Assembly (NCBI RefSeq): GCF_018128965.1
Contig: NZ_JAAEDH010000007.1
Location: forward strand, 1-64,000
DNA from: Plastoroseomonas arctica
Lineage (GTDB): Bacteria > Pseudomonadota > Alphaproteobacteria > Acetobacterales > Acetobacteraceae
Length of the DNA stretch: 64,000 nucleotides
Reading direction: 5' to 3'
Shown here: positions 20,255 to 28,792 of the stretch, piece by piece
How positions within the stretch are numbered: the first letter of the stretch is position 1
Layout of the letters: each line of letters opens with the position of its first letter
The notes under the pieces: generated by a model
Seen by the model: the letters and a program-made list of their open reading frames with translations, nothing else
What the model was told of the DNA's origin: nothing
Databases searched by the model: none
Program-made: the position numbers and the translations under genes

Positions 20255-22017
20255 AGCGGTGCGCAGGCTGTGTCGAGCCAGGCGAGGGTGGGCGCGTCGA
20301 GAAGCGGGCCGATCTCGGCGAGCACGCGGGCGTGGTAGCCGTCGAGCCAGCAGCGTTCGGCGGGGGTGAGCAGTGCGGGCTCGATCAGCGCGCGGTCGAA
20401 GGGGGCGAGGGTGAGGGTTTCGAAGTCGAGGAAGGGGCGGTTCGCACCGGGACGTTCGGCGCGGCGCACAAGGATTAGGTTCTCCAGCCGGATGCCGTAT
20501 TCGCCCACGGCGTAGAAACCGGGCTCGTCGGACAGGATCATGCCCTCGCGCAACGGCACGGGGCGGGCGGCGCGGCTGAACGCGACAGGGCCTTCATGGA
20601 CGGAGAGGTAGCTGCCGACGCCATGGCCGGTGCCGTGGTCGAAATCCTCCCCGGCGTCCCAAAGCGGGCGGCGGGCGATGGCGTCGAGGTGGGGGCCGGC
20701 GACACCTTCGGGGAAGCAGAGCGAGGCGAGCGCGATATGGCCGCGCAGCACGCGGGTGGCGCGGGCACGGAGCAGCGCCGGTGCGGGGCCGGGGCCGGTC
20801 CAGAGAGTGCGGGTGATGTCGGTGGTGCCGTCCGCGTATTGGCCGCCGGAATCGAGCAGGAAGACCTCGTCCGGCGCGATGGCGCGGTTGCTCTCGGGGC
20901 TGACGCGGTAGTGGACGATGGCGCCGTGGGGCCCGCTGCCGGCGATGGCGGGGAAGCTTTCGCCGCGGAACATCGGGTCTTTCGCGCGTTCGGCGAGCAG
21001 GGCTTCGGCGGCGGATATTTCGGTCAGGGCGCCGCCTGGCGCGGTGGCCGTGAACCAGGCGAGGAAGCGCACCATGGCGGCACCGTCGCGATGGTGAGCG
21101 TTGCGGGCGCCGGCCTGTTCGGTGGCGTTCTTGCAGGCGCGCGGCATCCGGCACGGGTCTTCGGCCAGGTGCAGCACCGCACCGGCGGCGCGCAGGTGCC
21201 GGGCGATGGCGGCGGGCGTGGCGTCGGGGTCGATCCGCACGCGCTGCCCGCCCAGCGCGTCGAGCGCCGCGAGGAATTCGCCGCGCGGGCGCAGGCGCAC
21301 AGCGTTTCCGAGATGGGCGCGGGTTTCGGCATCGGCACGGTCGGGGTCGATGAACAGATCGACCGCGCCGCTGGACTTCGCAATCGCGAAGGCCAGCGCC
21401 AGCGGCGTGAAGGGCACGTCCTGGCCGCGGATGTTGAGCAGCCAGGCGGACGATGCCGGGTCGGCCAGCACCACCGCATCCTGGCCGGCGGCGGACAGCG
21501 TGGCGGCGAGCTCGGCGCGCTTCTCGGCCGCCTCGCGACCGGCGAAGCGGGTGGGATGGGCGATGAGCGGCGCGCCGGGCGGCGCCGGACGGTCCGCCCA
21601 GGCCGTGTCGATCGGGTTCGTCTCGAGCGGGACGAGCGTGATGCCGGCGGCTTCGAAGCGGGCGAGCGCGGGCTCGGCGTAGAGCCAGGGATCGAATCCG
21701 ATGCGCAGCCCCGCGGCGTTCGCGCGCAGCCATTCGGCAGGCGGTTCCTCGGTGAGGTGGCGGCGTTCCCACAGGGCCGGGTCGGTCTGCTGGGTGACCT
21801 GGAGCGTGTAGCGCCCATCGGTGAAGATGGCGGCGCGTTCCCGCAGCACGATGGCCATGCCCGCGGACCCCGTGAAGCCGGTGAGCCAGGCCAGGCGCTC
21901 GGCAGAGGCGGGGACGTATTCGCCCAGATGCTCGTCGGCGCGCGGGACGAGCATGCCGTCAATGCCGACGGCGGCGAGGCGGGTACGGAGCGCGGCGAGG
22001 CGTTGGTCAGCAGTCAC
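20251..22017 (-). CDS. pepP: Xaa-Pro aminopeptidase (M24, aminopeptidase P family)
   Basis: A 588-residue cytoplasmic metallopeptidase that removes N-terminal residues preceding proline. The creatinase-like N-domain (GIDGMLVPRADEHLGEYVPASAERLAWLTGF) is followed by the pita-bread catalytic domain. Metal ligands are in LLDSGGQYADGTTDITRT (two Asp), GHGVGSYLSVHEGP (His), DEPGFY (Glu) and GIRLEN (Glu). This is the large, APP1-type three-domain form. GTG 22017 was chosen because AGGAC precedes it and the family motif begins there; the frame stays open upstream. The gene symbol follows the general family name. Confidence 0.88.
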   Translation of the reverse strand: MTADQRLAALRTRLAAVGIDGMLVPRADEHLGEYVPASAERLAWLTGFTGSAGMAIVLRERAAIFTDGRYTLQVTQQTDPALWERRHLTEEPPAEWLRANAAGLRIGFDPWLYAEPALARFEAAGITLVPLETNPIDTAWADRPAPPGAPLIAHPTRFAGREAAEKRAELAATLSAAGQDAVVLADPASSAWLLNIRGQDVPFTPLALAFAIAKSSGAVDLFIDPDRADAETRAHLGNAVRLRPRGEFLAALDALGGQRVRIDPDATPAAIARHLRAAGAVLHLAEDPCRMPRACKNATEQAGARNAHHRDGAAMVRFLAWFTATAPGGALTEISAAEALLAERAKDPMFRGESFPAIAGSGPHGAIVHYRVSPESNRAIAPDEVFLLDSGGQYADGTTDITRTLWTGPGPAPALLRARATRVLRGHIALASLCFPEGVAGPHLDAIARRPLWDAGEDFDHGTGHGVGSYLSVHEGPVAFSRAARPVPLREGMILSDEPGFYAVGEYGIRLENLILVRRAERPGANRPFLDFETLTLAPFDRALIEPALLTPAERCWLDGYHARVLAEIGPLLDAPTLAWLDTACAPL

Positions 22018-22223
22018 GTGGGTGGCGTCCTCACGAGGTGTTACCAAATAATTGCATGCATCCACAGGAAGCCATGCGGTACGATCGCAGCTCCAATGCT
22101 GCATTGCCGCATCGCTCAGCTCATAAGCGTACCTACATTCCGGAAGCGGACAATGCTCCGGCGCCGAGGTGGTGATCGCCATCCGGCGCGGACAGGGCAT
22201 CCCGCTTCTTGAGGAACACTACC

Positions 22224-22586
22224 ATGGACGCCCGTATCACCCAGAGTGAGCTGACTGCCCTCCGCCCCACCATCGGCATGCGCGATGCCGCCGAGCGCGA
22301 GGCCCTGCGCGTCGCCGCGACAACCCAAGGCGATGCGCTGTTCGCACAGAACCTTCGCCAGGGGCTGAAGGCCACCGCCACCGCCGTCGCGACCCTGGTC
22401 CGCGCGGTCGTGACCTTCCCGGCCAAGCGCCGCGCCTATAGCGACCTGCTCGCGCTCACGTCGCGCGAACTCGCCGATATCGGGCTGACCCGCGCCGACA
22501 TCCCGCGCGTGTTCGACCCCGACTTCGTCGCAGCGAAGCGCAAGGCGCCGGTCGCCCTGCGCTCGGGCCGCCCGCAGCACGCCTGA
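22224..22586 (+). CDS. DUF1127 (YjiS-like) protein
   Basis: A 120-residue protein whose C-terminal part contains the DUF1127 motif (RRAYSDLLALTSRELADIGLTRADIPRVF). Family members are small Arg-rich proteins linked in some Alphaproteobacteria to phosphate, stress and RNA-turnover phenotypes; the function here is unknown. The N-terminal 70 residues are an extension not seen in the short forms. GAGGA lies nine bases upstream of the ATG. It is divergent from pepP across a 206-bp gap. Confidence 0.75.
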   Translation: MDARITQSELTALRPTIGMRDAAEREALRVAATTQGDALFAQNLRQGLKATATAVATLVRAVVTFPAKRRAYSDLLALTSRELADIGLTRADIPRVFDPDFVAAKRKAPVALRSGRPQHA

Positions 22587-22689
22587 ATGCCAGGCGGCGG
22601 GCTAGGCACCACCTCGCCCGCCGCCACGCATGGCTGCCCCGCGCAGCCGCTGCTTCTCCCGTCGCCGTGTAACATTGCCCTATGGCGAA

Positions 22690-23883
22690 ATGACACGCAG
22701 CGCCTTGACCGTGATCTTCGCCGCCGCCCTGTCGGTGAGCCTGGCGCTGGGCATCCGGCAGACCTTCGGGCTGTTCCTGCTGCCGCTCGGCGTCGAGCAC
22801 GGCGTGACGGCGACGGCCATCGGGCTCTCGGTCGCGACGCATAATCTTCTGTGGGGCCTGAGCCAGCCCTTCACCGGGGCGATGGCGGACAAGTTCGGCG
22901 CCGGGCGCATCGCGCTGATCGGTGCGGGGCTATACGCCTGCGGCCTGTCGTTGGTGGCCGCTTATCCTTCCGCGATCACGGTGTTCATCGGCATCGGCAT
23001 CCTGACCGGGCTGGGCGTGGCCTGTGCCGGCGCGGGCACGGTGCTCTCCGCCGTCGCGCGCGCGGTACCGCCCGAGCAGCGCGGCAATGCCATGGGGCTG
23101 GCCTCCGCCGGCGGGTCCTTCGGGCAGGCGGCGATGGTCCCGCTCGCCATGGGCAGCATCAACGCGTTCGGCACTCAGACCGCCCTGCTGATCCTGTGTT
23201 CGACCCTGCTGCTCGCCTTCATCGCGGCACCCCGGCTGGAATGGCGCCCCGCCGCCCGCCTGGGGCCGCCGCCGGTAGGCCTGGCCGGGCTCCCGGCACT
23301 GGCGCGGACCGCCTTTGCCGACAGGGGCTTTGCCCTGCTGACGCTGGGCTTCTTCGCCTGCGGGTTCCAGCTGGCCTTCCTGACTACGCATCTGCCGGCG
23401 CACCTCGCACTCTGCGGCCTGCCGCTGTCGCTCGGGGCCACGGCGCTGATGCTGGTGGGTCTGTTCAACATCCCCGGATCCTGGCTGTGCGGGCGGCTTG
23501 CGGGCATCGTTCGGCCGGAGCGGGCGCTGGGCGTCATCTATCTGATCCGCACAGTCGCGATCGCGGCCTTCGCGTCATCCGCGCCGAGCGAATGGGGAAC
23601 GATGATCTTCGCCGCGGTGATGGGCTTCGTCTGGCTTGGGACCATCCCGCTGACCTCGGCGGCGATCGCGCGGCGGTTCGGGGTGCGCGATCTCGGGGCG
23701 CTGTATGGACTGTGCTTCTTCTCGCACCAGGTGGGCGGGTTCCTCGGCGCCGGCACCGGCGCGATCCTGGTGGATATGAGCGGCAGCTACGCGGCGTTCT
23801 GGCTAGTGATGGTGATCGTCGGCTTGGCGGCGGTGGCGTTCAACTGGTCCATCCGAGCGCCGGGGCGGGCCGTGGCGGCCTAG
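22690..23883 (+). CDS. MFS transporter (YbfB/CynX-like, 12 TM)
   Basis: A 397-residue inner-membrane carrier with about 12 hydrophobic segments. The family loop 2-3 motif appears as GAMADKFGAGRIALIGAGLY and the N-terminus as LGIRQTFGLFLLPL, a signature of the monocarboxylate/oxalate-formate-like MFS branch. The substrate is unknown. The start is uncertain: ATG 22690 has no clear SD. The stop overlaps the stop of the convergent flavoenzyme gene by 4 bases, leaving no room for a separate terminator. Confidence 0.85.
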   Translation: MTRSALTVIFAAALSVSLALGIRQTFGLFLLPLGVEHGVTATAIGLSVATHNLLWGLSQPFTGAMADKFGAGRIALIGAGLYACGLSLVAAYPSAITVFIGIGILTGLGVACAGAGTVLSAVARAVPPEQRGNAMGLASAGGSFGQAAMVPLAMGSINAFGTQTALLILCSTLLLAFIAAPRLEWRPAARLGPPPVGLAGLPALARTAFADRGFALLTLGFFACGFQLAFLTTHLPAHLALCGLPLSLGATALMLVGLFNIPGSWLCGRLAGIVRPERALGVIYLIRTVAIAAFASSAPSEWGTMIFAAVMGFVWLGTIPLTSAAIARRFGVRDLGALYGLCFFSHQVGGFLGAGTGAILVDMSGSYAAFWLVMVIVGLAAVAFNWSIRAPGRAVAA

Positions 23884-25310
23884 ACATACTTGAGCCATCC
23901 AACCACCCGCTTCACCGCCGGGCTCAGCAGCTTGGGCGTGTAGAAATCCCCCGCCGCGCGCTTGCCCATCTCCGCCAGCGTCGGATAGGGCAGCACGACC
24001 CCCGCCAGAGCGGAGAGCTTCAACTTCCGCCCGATCATCAGCCCATAGGTCCCCGCCATCTCCCCTGCCCCGGGGGCGAGGATCGACGCGCCCAGCAGCA
24101 CCCCCTTCTTCGTCGCGACCAGCTTGATCAGGCCGCCCTCGATCCCCTCCGCCACGGCGCGGTCATTCTCGACCAGCGGCCAGCGCAGGATGGCAAGCTC
24201 CGTATGCCCCGCCGCGCGCGCCTCCGCCTCGGTCAGCCCGATCTGCGCAATCTCCGGGTCCGTGTAGGTCACACGCGGCAAGGCGGCGTAATCCACCTTG
24301 GCGGGCAGCTTGAAGATCATCCGCCGCGCCAGCACCCCGGCATGCTGGCTCGCGACGTGGGTGAAGGCGCGCGGGCCGATCCCGGCTGGGTCCGCGATGT
24401 CGCCACAGGCGAAGACCCGCCTGTTGCTCACGCTGCGCAACCCCGCATCGGTGGTGATACCGCGCGGGCTCGCCTCCACCTGCCCCGCCACCAGGTCGAG
24501 GGCCGCGAGGCGCGGCGCCCGTCCCGTCGCCAGCAACAGGTGCGACGCCGTGACCCGTCCGCCATCACCCAGCATGATCGTAACGCCCGCGCCATCGCGC
24601 GCCACGCGATCCACCTTCACGCCCTCATGGAAGGCCACGTCCTCGCGCACCAACACGTCGCGCAGCGCCGCGACCAGCTCGGGGTCCTCGCGGCTCGCGA
24701 TGCCGGCGGCGGCCTCGATCACGCTGACCTTGCAGCCCAGGCGCACATGCGCCTGCGCCATTTCCAGTCCGATCGGGCCGCCGCCGATGATCGCCAGATG
24801 CTCGGGCGCTTCCTCCAGGTCGAACAGGGTCTCGTTGGTGAGGTAGAGCACTTCGCCCAGGCCCGGGATCGGCGGGATGATGGCTGCACTGCCGGCGGCG
24901 ATCACACAGCGGCGGAAGCGGATGCGCCGTGTGCCGGCCTCGACCTCGTCCGGGGCGATGAAATGGGCCGACGCCTCGATCACGTCGATCCCCATGCCGC
25001 GAAACCGCGCGACGCTGTCATTGGGGGCGATACGCGCGATGGCGCCCTGCACATGCGCACGCACGCCGGCCCAGTCGATCTCCGGCTCGGACACCCTGAC
25101 CCCAAAACGATATGCGCCGCGCGCCTGGGCGGCGGCGTGGCCGGCGGCGAGCATCGCCTTGGAGGGGACACAGCCGTAGTTCAAACAATCGCCGCCCATC
25201 TTGGCGCGCTCGATCAGCACCACCTTCAGGCCCAGGCCGGCGGAGATCGCCGCGACCGAGAGACCGGCGGCGCCGGCGCCGATCACAACCACGTCGACAA
25301 GATCGGGCAT
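23880..25310 (-). CDS. Dihydrolipoamide-dehydrogenase-like / mercuric-reductase-like flavoprotein disulfide reductase
   Basis: A 476-residue FAD- and NAD(P)-dependent class I oxidoreductase. FAD motif GAGAAG (11-16), redox-active disulfide Cys42-Cys47 in GGDCLNYGCVPSK, second dinucleotide motif IGGGPIGLEMA and the FACGDIAD segment are clear. In the C-terminal interface domain the usual His-Pro dyad of lipoamide dehydrogenase is replaced (PYPTLAE), as in MerA-type enzymes, so it is probably not the E3 of a 2-oxoacid complex. No MerA N-terminal metal-binding domain or C-terminal Cys pair is present. The ATG has a good GGAGG. The true substrate is unknown. Confidence 0.85.
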   Translation of the reverse strand: MPDLVDVVVIGAGAAGLSVAAISAGLGLKVVLIERAKMGGDCLNYGCVPSKAMLAAGHAAAQARGAYRFGVRVSEPEIDWAGVRAHVQGAIARIAPNDSVARFRGMGIDVIEASAHFIAPDEVEAGTRRIRFRRCVIAAGSAAIIPPIPGLGEVLYLTNETLFDLEEAPEHLAIIGGGPIGLEMAQAHVRLGCKVSVIEAAAGIASREDPELVAALRDVLVREDVAFHEGVKVDRVARDGAGVTIMLGDGGRVTASHLLLATGRAPRLAALDLVAGQVEASPRGITTDAGLRSVSNRRVFACGDIADPAGIGPRAFTHVASQHAGVLARRMIFKLPAKVDYAALPRVTYTDPEIAQIGLTEAEARAAGHTELAILRWPLVENDRAVAEGIEGGLIKLVATKKGVLLGASILAPGAGEMAGTYGLMIGRKLKLSALAGVVLPYPTLAEMGKRAAGDFYTPKLLSPAVKRVVGWLKYV

Positions 25311-25333
25311 GCAGCCTCCAGAAACAAAAAGAC

Positions 25334-25377
25334 GGGGGAAAAGAATTTCCCCCGGACCCCCAATCTTTTCTTTTTAT
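25334..25377 (+). repeat. Family B repeat, single terminator-like arm
   Basis: GGGGGAAAAGAATTTCCCCC forms a hairpin (25334-25353), followed by ACCCCCAATC and a T-rich tract. It matches the left arm of the elements at 30065 and 41417. In plus orientation it would end transcripts arriving from the left, ahead of the rpmH promoter. It lies between the divergent flavoenzyme and rpmH genes. Confidence 0.75.
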
Positions 25378-25401
25378 CACTTGGCTCCCGGGCGCCCAAG
25401 G

Positions 25402-25431
25402 TTGACGCCCACGCCACAGGCTCCCTATACG
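25402..25431 (+). promoter_or_regulatory. Candidate sigma70 promoter of the rpmH operon
   Basis: TTGACG (25402-25407) and TATACG (25426-25431) are separated by 18 bases, close to consensus, and sit about 60 bases before the rpmH start. The position upstream of a highly expressed ribosomal-protein operon and just after a terminator-like hairpin fits. Confidence 0.6.
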
Positions 25432-25492
25432 TCCGGGCCTCGCTACCAGGTGCCCTACGGGGCGTGGGGCGAGGTATTCAGGAGATTGCGTC

Positions 25493-25627
25493 GTGAAGCG
25501 TACCTACCAGCCCTCGAAACTCGTCCGGAAGCGCCGCCACGGCTTCCGCGCCCGCCTGTCCACCGTCGGTGGCCGCAACATCCTGGCCAATCGCCGGTCC
25601 AAGGGCCGCAAGAAACTCTCCGCCTGA
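25493..25627 (+). CDS. rpmH: 50S ribosomal protein L34
   Basis: A 44-residue, very basic protein beginning [20 protein letters not shown] and ending in GRKKLSA, a full-length L34. The start is GTG with AGGAG upstream. Downstream come rnpA, yidD, yidC and engB, the order conserved across most bacteria. Confidence 0.97.
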   Translation: MKRTYQPSKLVRKRRHGFRARLSTVGGRNILANRRSKGRKKLSA

Positions 25628-25651
25628 GCAGGCGACGGCCGGACATGCCCC

Positions 25652-26008
25652 ATGGCGCAACGGCCCACACGATTGAAACGCCGGCGCGACTTCCTGCGAG
25701 TCGCCGGTAAAGGCAAGCGCGCGGCCCGGCCCGGGCTGGTGCTGCAGGCCCTGTGCGCCGCCTCCGACGAAACCCGCATCGGCTTCACCGTGACCAAGAA
25801 GGTCGGCAACGCCGTGGTCCGCAACCGCGCCAAGCGCCGGCTGCGCGAGGCCGCGCGCCTCGCCATCCCAGCCCTCCTCGCCGAAGGTGCGATGGACCCG
25901 GGTTGGGACCTGGTGCTGATCGGGCGCGACGCCACCGGCAAACGCGATTTCGCGACACTCCAGGGCGACCTTCGCGGCGCGCTGCGCCAGGCGGGCGTGA
26001 CCCGATGA
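25652..26008 (+). CDS. rnpA: Ribonuclease P protein component
   Basis: A 118-residue basic protein that assists RNase P RNA in trimming tRNA 5' ends. The family motif [28 protein letters not shown] (RNR helix) is intact, preceded by [11 protein letters not shown]. It starts 24 bases after rpmH and its stop overlaps the yidD ATG (ATGA). Confidence 0.96.
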   Translation: MAQRPTRLKRRRDFLRVAGKGKRAARPGLVLQALCAASDETRIGFTVTKKVGNAVVRNRAKRRLREAARLAIPALLAEGAMDPGWDLVLIGRDATGKRDFATLQGDLRGALRQAGVTR

Positions 26009-26268
26009 GCGCGGTCCTCGGCCAGGTGGACAAGGCCGCCGCACTGGTGCTCAAGGGCTGCGTCCATACCTACCGCTACACGCTGCGCGGCATCATCGGC
26101 CCGCATTGCCGCTTCGAGCCGCACTGCTCCGCCTATGCCGTCGAGGCCTTGACCGAACACGGCGCACTGCGCGGTAGCTATCTCGCCGGCCGCCGCATCC
26201 TTCGCTGCCACCCCTGGCACCCGGGCGGCTACGACCCGGTGCCCACCCCCCAGTCGCCGAAAGGCTGA
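26005..26268 (+). CDS. yidD: Membrane protein insertion efficiency factor YidD
   Basis: An 87-residue protein with the compact YidD signature: [19 protein letters not shown], then [19 protein letters not shown]. It is thought to help YidC/Sec membrane insertion at the cytoplasmic face. It overlaps rnpA and lies 10 bases before yidC. Confidence 0.95.
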   Translation: MSAVLGQVDKAAALVLKGCVHTYRYTLRGIIGPHCRFEPHCSAYAVEALTEHGALRGSYLAGRRILRCHPWHPGGYDPVPTPQSPKG

Positions 26269-26278
26269 TCCGCCCGCC

Positions 26279-28069
26279 ATGGACCAAAAGAACCTCATTC
26301 TGGCGATCGCGCTTTCGATCGGCATCCTGCTCACCTTCAACCTGCTGGTGAAGCCGAACGCGCCGGTGACGACCGCCCAGGCACCGCAGAGCCAGACGGT
26401 GCCGACGCCGGCTACCCCCGCCGCCCCCACGACCCCGCCCGCCGCCGGCCAGAGCGTGACGGCCACGCCAGGCGACACCACTGTCGCCGCGGCTCCCCGT
26501 GGCCCGGCGCCTCGCATCCCGGTGCAAGGCCCGCGCGTGCAGGGCAGCCTGAACCTCCGCGGTGCAATGCTGGATACGCTGGAACTCTCCGGCTACCGCG
26601 ACACGCTCGCACCCAACTCGCCGCTCGTGCAGCTCTTCGCACCGCGCGAATCGACGGCCGGCTATTTCGCCCAATGGGGCTGGAGCGCCGCGGACGGACG
26701 CACCCGCATCCCTGACGGCAACACTGAATGGAGTGCGAGCGCGGCGCGCCTCGCGCCCGATAGCCCGGTGACGCTCACCTGGGACAATGGCCAGGGGCAG
26801 GTCTTCACCATCGCGCTGACGCTCGACGAGCGCTACATGGTCTCGGTCACGCAGGCCGTGCGCAACACCGGCACCGAGGCGGCCTCGGTGCTGCCCTGGG
26901 CCCGCATCCGCCGCGAGCACACGCCCACGCTCGCGGGCTTCTACATCCTCCATGAAGGCTTCGTCGGCGTGCTCGACGGCCGCCTGCAGGAATGGAGCTA
27001 TTCCTCGGCCAAGTCCGAAGCCGCCAAGCGCCCCGGCAGCCCGGCCTTCGAGGTCGCCTCCTCCGCCGGCGGCTGGGCCGGCATCACCGACAAGTACTGG
27101 CTCGCGGCCCTCATCCCCTCGCGCGACATCGCCATGCGCACCGCCTTCCGCCACGTCTCGGAGGGTGGCGTGGATCGCTGGCAGGCGGACCTCGCCGCCG
27201 CCGCACCGGTCGAGGTCGCCGCGGGTGCCACGGCCTCCATCGCAACGCGTCTTTTCGCCGGTGCCAAAGAGGTCGCGACGCTCGATTTCTACGAGCGCAC
27301 GCTCGGCATCACCGATTTCGACAAGGCGGTGGATTTCGGCTGGTTCTACTTCCTGACCAAGCCGTTCTTCTACGCCATCGACTTCCTCTACGACCTGTTC
27401 GGCAATTTCGGCGTCGCCATCCTGGTCTTCACGCTCGGCATCAAGCTGTTGTTCTTCCCGCTACAGAACAAGGCCTATCATTCGATGGCCAAGATGAAGC
27501 TGGTCGGGCCCAAACTCACCGAGATCAAGGAGCGCTACCCGGACGACCCGCGCAAGGTCCAGTCCGAGATGATGGCGCTGTACAAGACCGAGAAGATCAA
27601 CCCGGTCTCCGGCTGCCTGCCGATCCTGATCCAGATCCCGGTCTTCTTCTCGCTCTACAAGGTGCTGTTCGTCACCATCGAGATGCGCCAGGCGCCCTTC
27701 GTGGGCTGGATCCGCGACCTCTCCGCGCCGGACCCGACCAATTTGTTCAACCTGTTCGGGCTGCTGCCGTTCGATCCCATGCAGCTGTCCTCCTTCCTGC
27801 ACCTGCCGGCCTGGGCGCTGATCATGGGTGTCACCATGTTCGTGCAGCAGAAGCTGAACCCGCAGCCGACCGACCCGATCCAGGCGAAGCTGTTCACCTA
27901 CATGCCGGTGCTGTTCACCTTCATGCTCGCCTCGATGCCGGCGGGCCTCGTGATCTACTGGAGCTGGAATAACCTGCTCTCGATCGCGCAGCAGGCCTGG
28001 ATCACCAGGCAGGAGCGGGCGGAGCGGATGGCGGCGCGCAGGACCCTCGCGCTCGCCAAGAAGGGGTGA
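26279..28069 (+). CDS. yidC: Membrane protein insertase YidC
   Basis: A 596-residue Oxa1/YidC insertase of the Gram-negative type. It has an N-terminal TM segment (NLILAIALSIGILLTFNLLV), a Pro/Thr/Ala-rich linker (about 30-85), a large periplasmic beta-domain, and the conserved five-TM core beginning near residue 360. Core motifs include KPFFYAIDFLYDLFGNFGVAIL, MKLVGPKL and SGCLPILIQIPVFFSLYKVL. It ends in a short basic tail. The stop overlaps the engB GTG (GTGA). Confidence 0.97.
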   Translation: MDQKNLILAIALSIGILLTFNLLVKPNAPVTTAQAPQSQTVPTPATPAAPTTPPAAGQSVTATPGDTTVAAAPRGPAPRIPVQGPRVQGSLNLRGAMLDTLELSGYRDTLAPNSPLVQLFAPRESTAGYFAQWGWSAADGRTRIPDGNTEWSASAARLAPDSPVTLTWDNGQGQVFTIALTLDERYMVSVTQAVRNTGTEAASVLPWARIRREHTPTLAGFYILHEGFVGVLDGRLQEWSYSSAKSEAAKRPGSPAFEVASSAGGWAGITDKYWLAALIPSRDIAMRTAFRHVSEGGVDRWQADLAAAAPVEVAAGATASIATRLFAGAKEVATLDFYERTLGITDFDKAVDFGWFYFLTKPFFYAIDFLYDLFGNFGVAILVFTLGIKLLFFPLQNKAYHSMAKMKLVGPKLTEIKERYPDDPRKVQSEMMALYKTEKINPVSGCLPILIQIPVFFSLYKVLFVTIEMRQAPFVGWIRDLSAPDPTNLFNLFGLLPFDPMQLSSFLHLPAWALIMGVTMFVQQKLNPQPTDPIQAKLFTYMPVLFTFMLASMPAGLVIYWSWNNLLSIAQQAWITRQERAERMAARRTLALAKKG

Positions 28070-28740
28070 GCGCGCCCCTTCCAGCCGGAGGCCTGTCCGA
28101 AGCGCGCGACGATGGCGAGCGGGCGGCCCTGATCGAGGCCGGGCGTCTGCTGTTCGCCCGCCCCTGCACCTTCTTCTACGCGGCCCAGAAGCTCGATCAG
28201 CTGCCACCGACGGACAAGCTGGAGATCGCTTTCTGCGGCCGCTCCAACGTGGGCAAGTCCTCGCTGGTCAATGCGCTGACCGGGCAGAACGCGCTGGCGC
28301 GGGTGTCCAACACCCCCGGCCGCACCCGGCAGCTGAACTTCTTCGACCTGGGCGAGCGCATGACGCTCGTCGACATGCCCGGCTATGGCTATGCGCAGGC
28401 GGCGAAGAGCGTGAAGGCGGACTGGCAGGGGCTGATGTTCGGCTTCCTGCGGGGCCGGCCCACGCTGCGCCGGGTGTTCCTGCTGCTTGATGCCCGCGTC
28501 GAGACCAAGGCCGCCGACAACGCCGCGATGAAGCTGCTCGACGAGGCCGCGGTCACCTTCCAGATCGTCATCACCAAGGCGGACGACTGCAAGCCCGCGC
28601 GCCTAGCCGCCCGTCAGGAGGAGGCGGCGGCGATCGCCCGCAAGCACATCGCCGCGCACCCGCTGGTGCTGACCACCAGCAGCGAGACCGGCGTGGGTAT
28701 GCCGGAACTCCGCGCCGAGATCGCCGCGCTGCTCGGCTGA
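28066..28740 (+). CDS. engB: Ribosome biogenesis GTPase YihA/YsxC/EngB
   Basis: A 224-residue GTPase required for 50S maturation. Motifs are G1 GRSNVGKSS, G2-region TPGRTRQLNFF, G3 DMPGYGYA and G4 ITKADDCK, with a C-terminal TSSETGVG (G5). The GTG start overlaps yidC, giving translational coupling. In many relatives argB follows; here rarA does, after 52 bases. Confidence 0.96.
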   Translation: MSAPLPAGGLSEARDDGERAALIEAGRLLFARPCTFFYAAQKLDQLPPTDKLEIAFCGRSNVGKSSLVNALTGQNALARVSNTPGRTRQLNFFDLGERMTLVDMPGYGYAQAAKSVKADWQGLMFGFLRGRPTLRRVFLLLDARVETKAADNAAMKLLDEAAVTFQIVITKADDCKPARLAARQEEAAAIARKHIAAHPLVLTTSSETGVGMPELRAEIAALLG

Positions 28741-28792
28741 ACACGGCTAACCCCGTGGCACGGGATCGGCGGAATTCCCATATCCTGAGCGC

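Noticed and set aside
23880-25310. Naming the flavoprotein as lpdA or merA
   Set aside because: The C-terminal His-Pro dyad of lipoamide dehydrogenase and the metal-binding cysteines of mercuric reductase are both absent, so neither symbol is justified.
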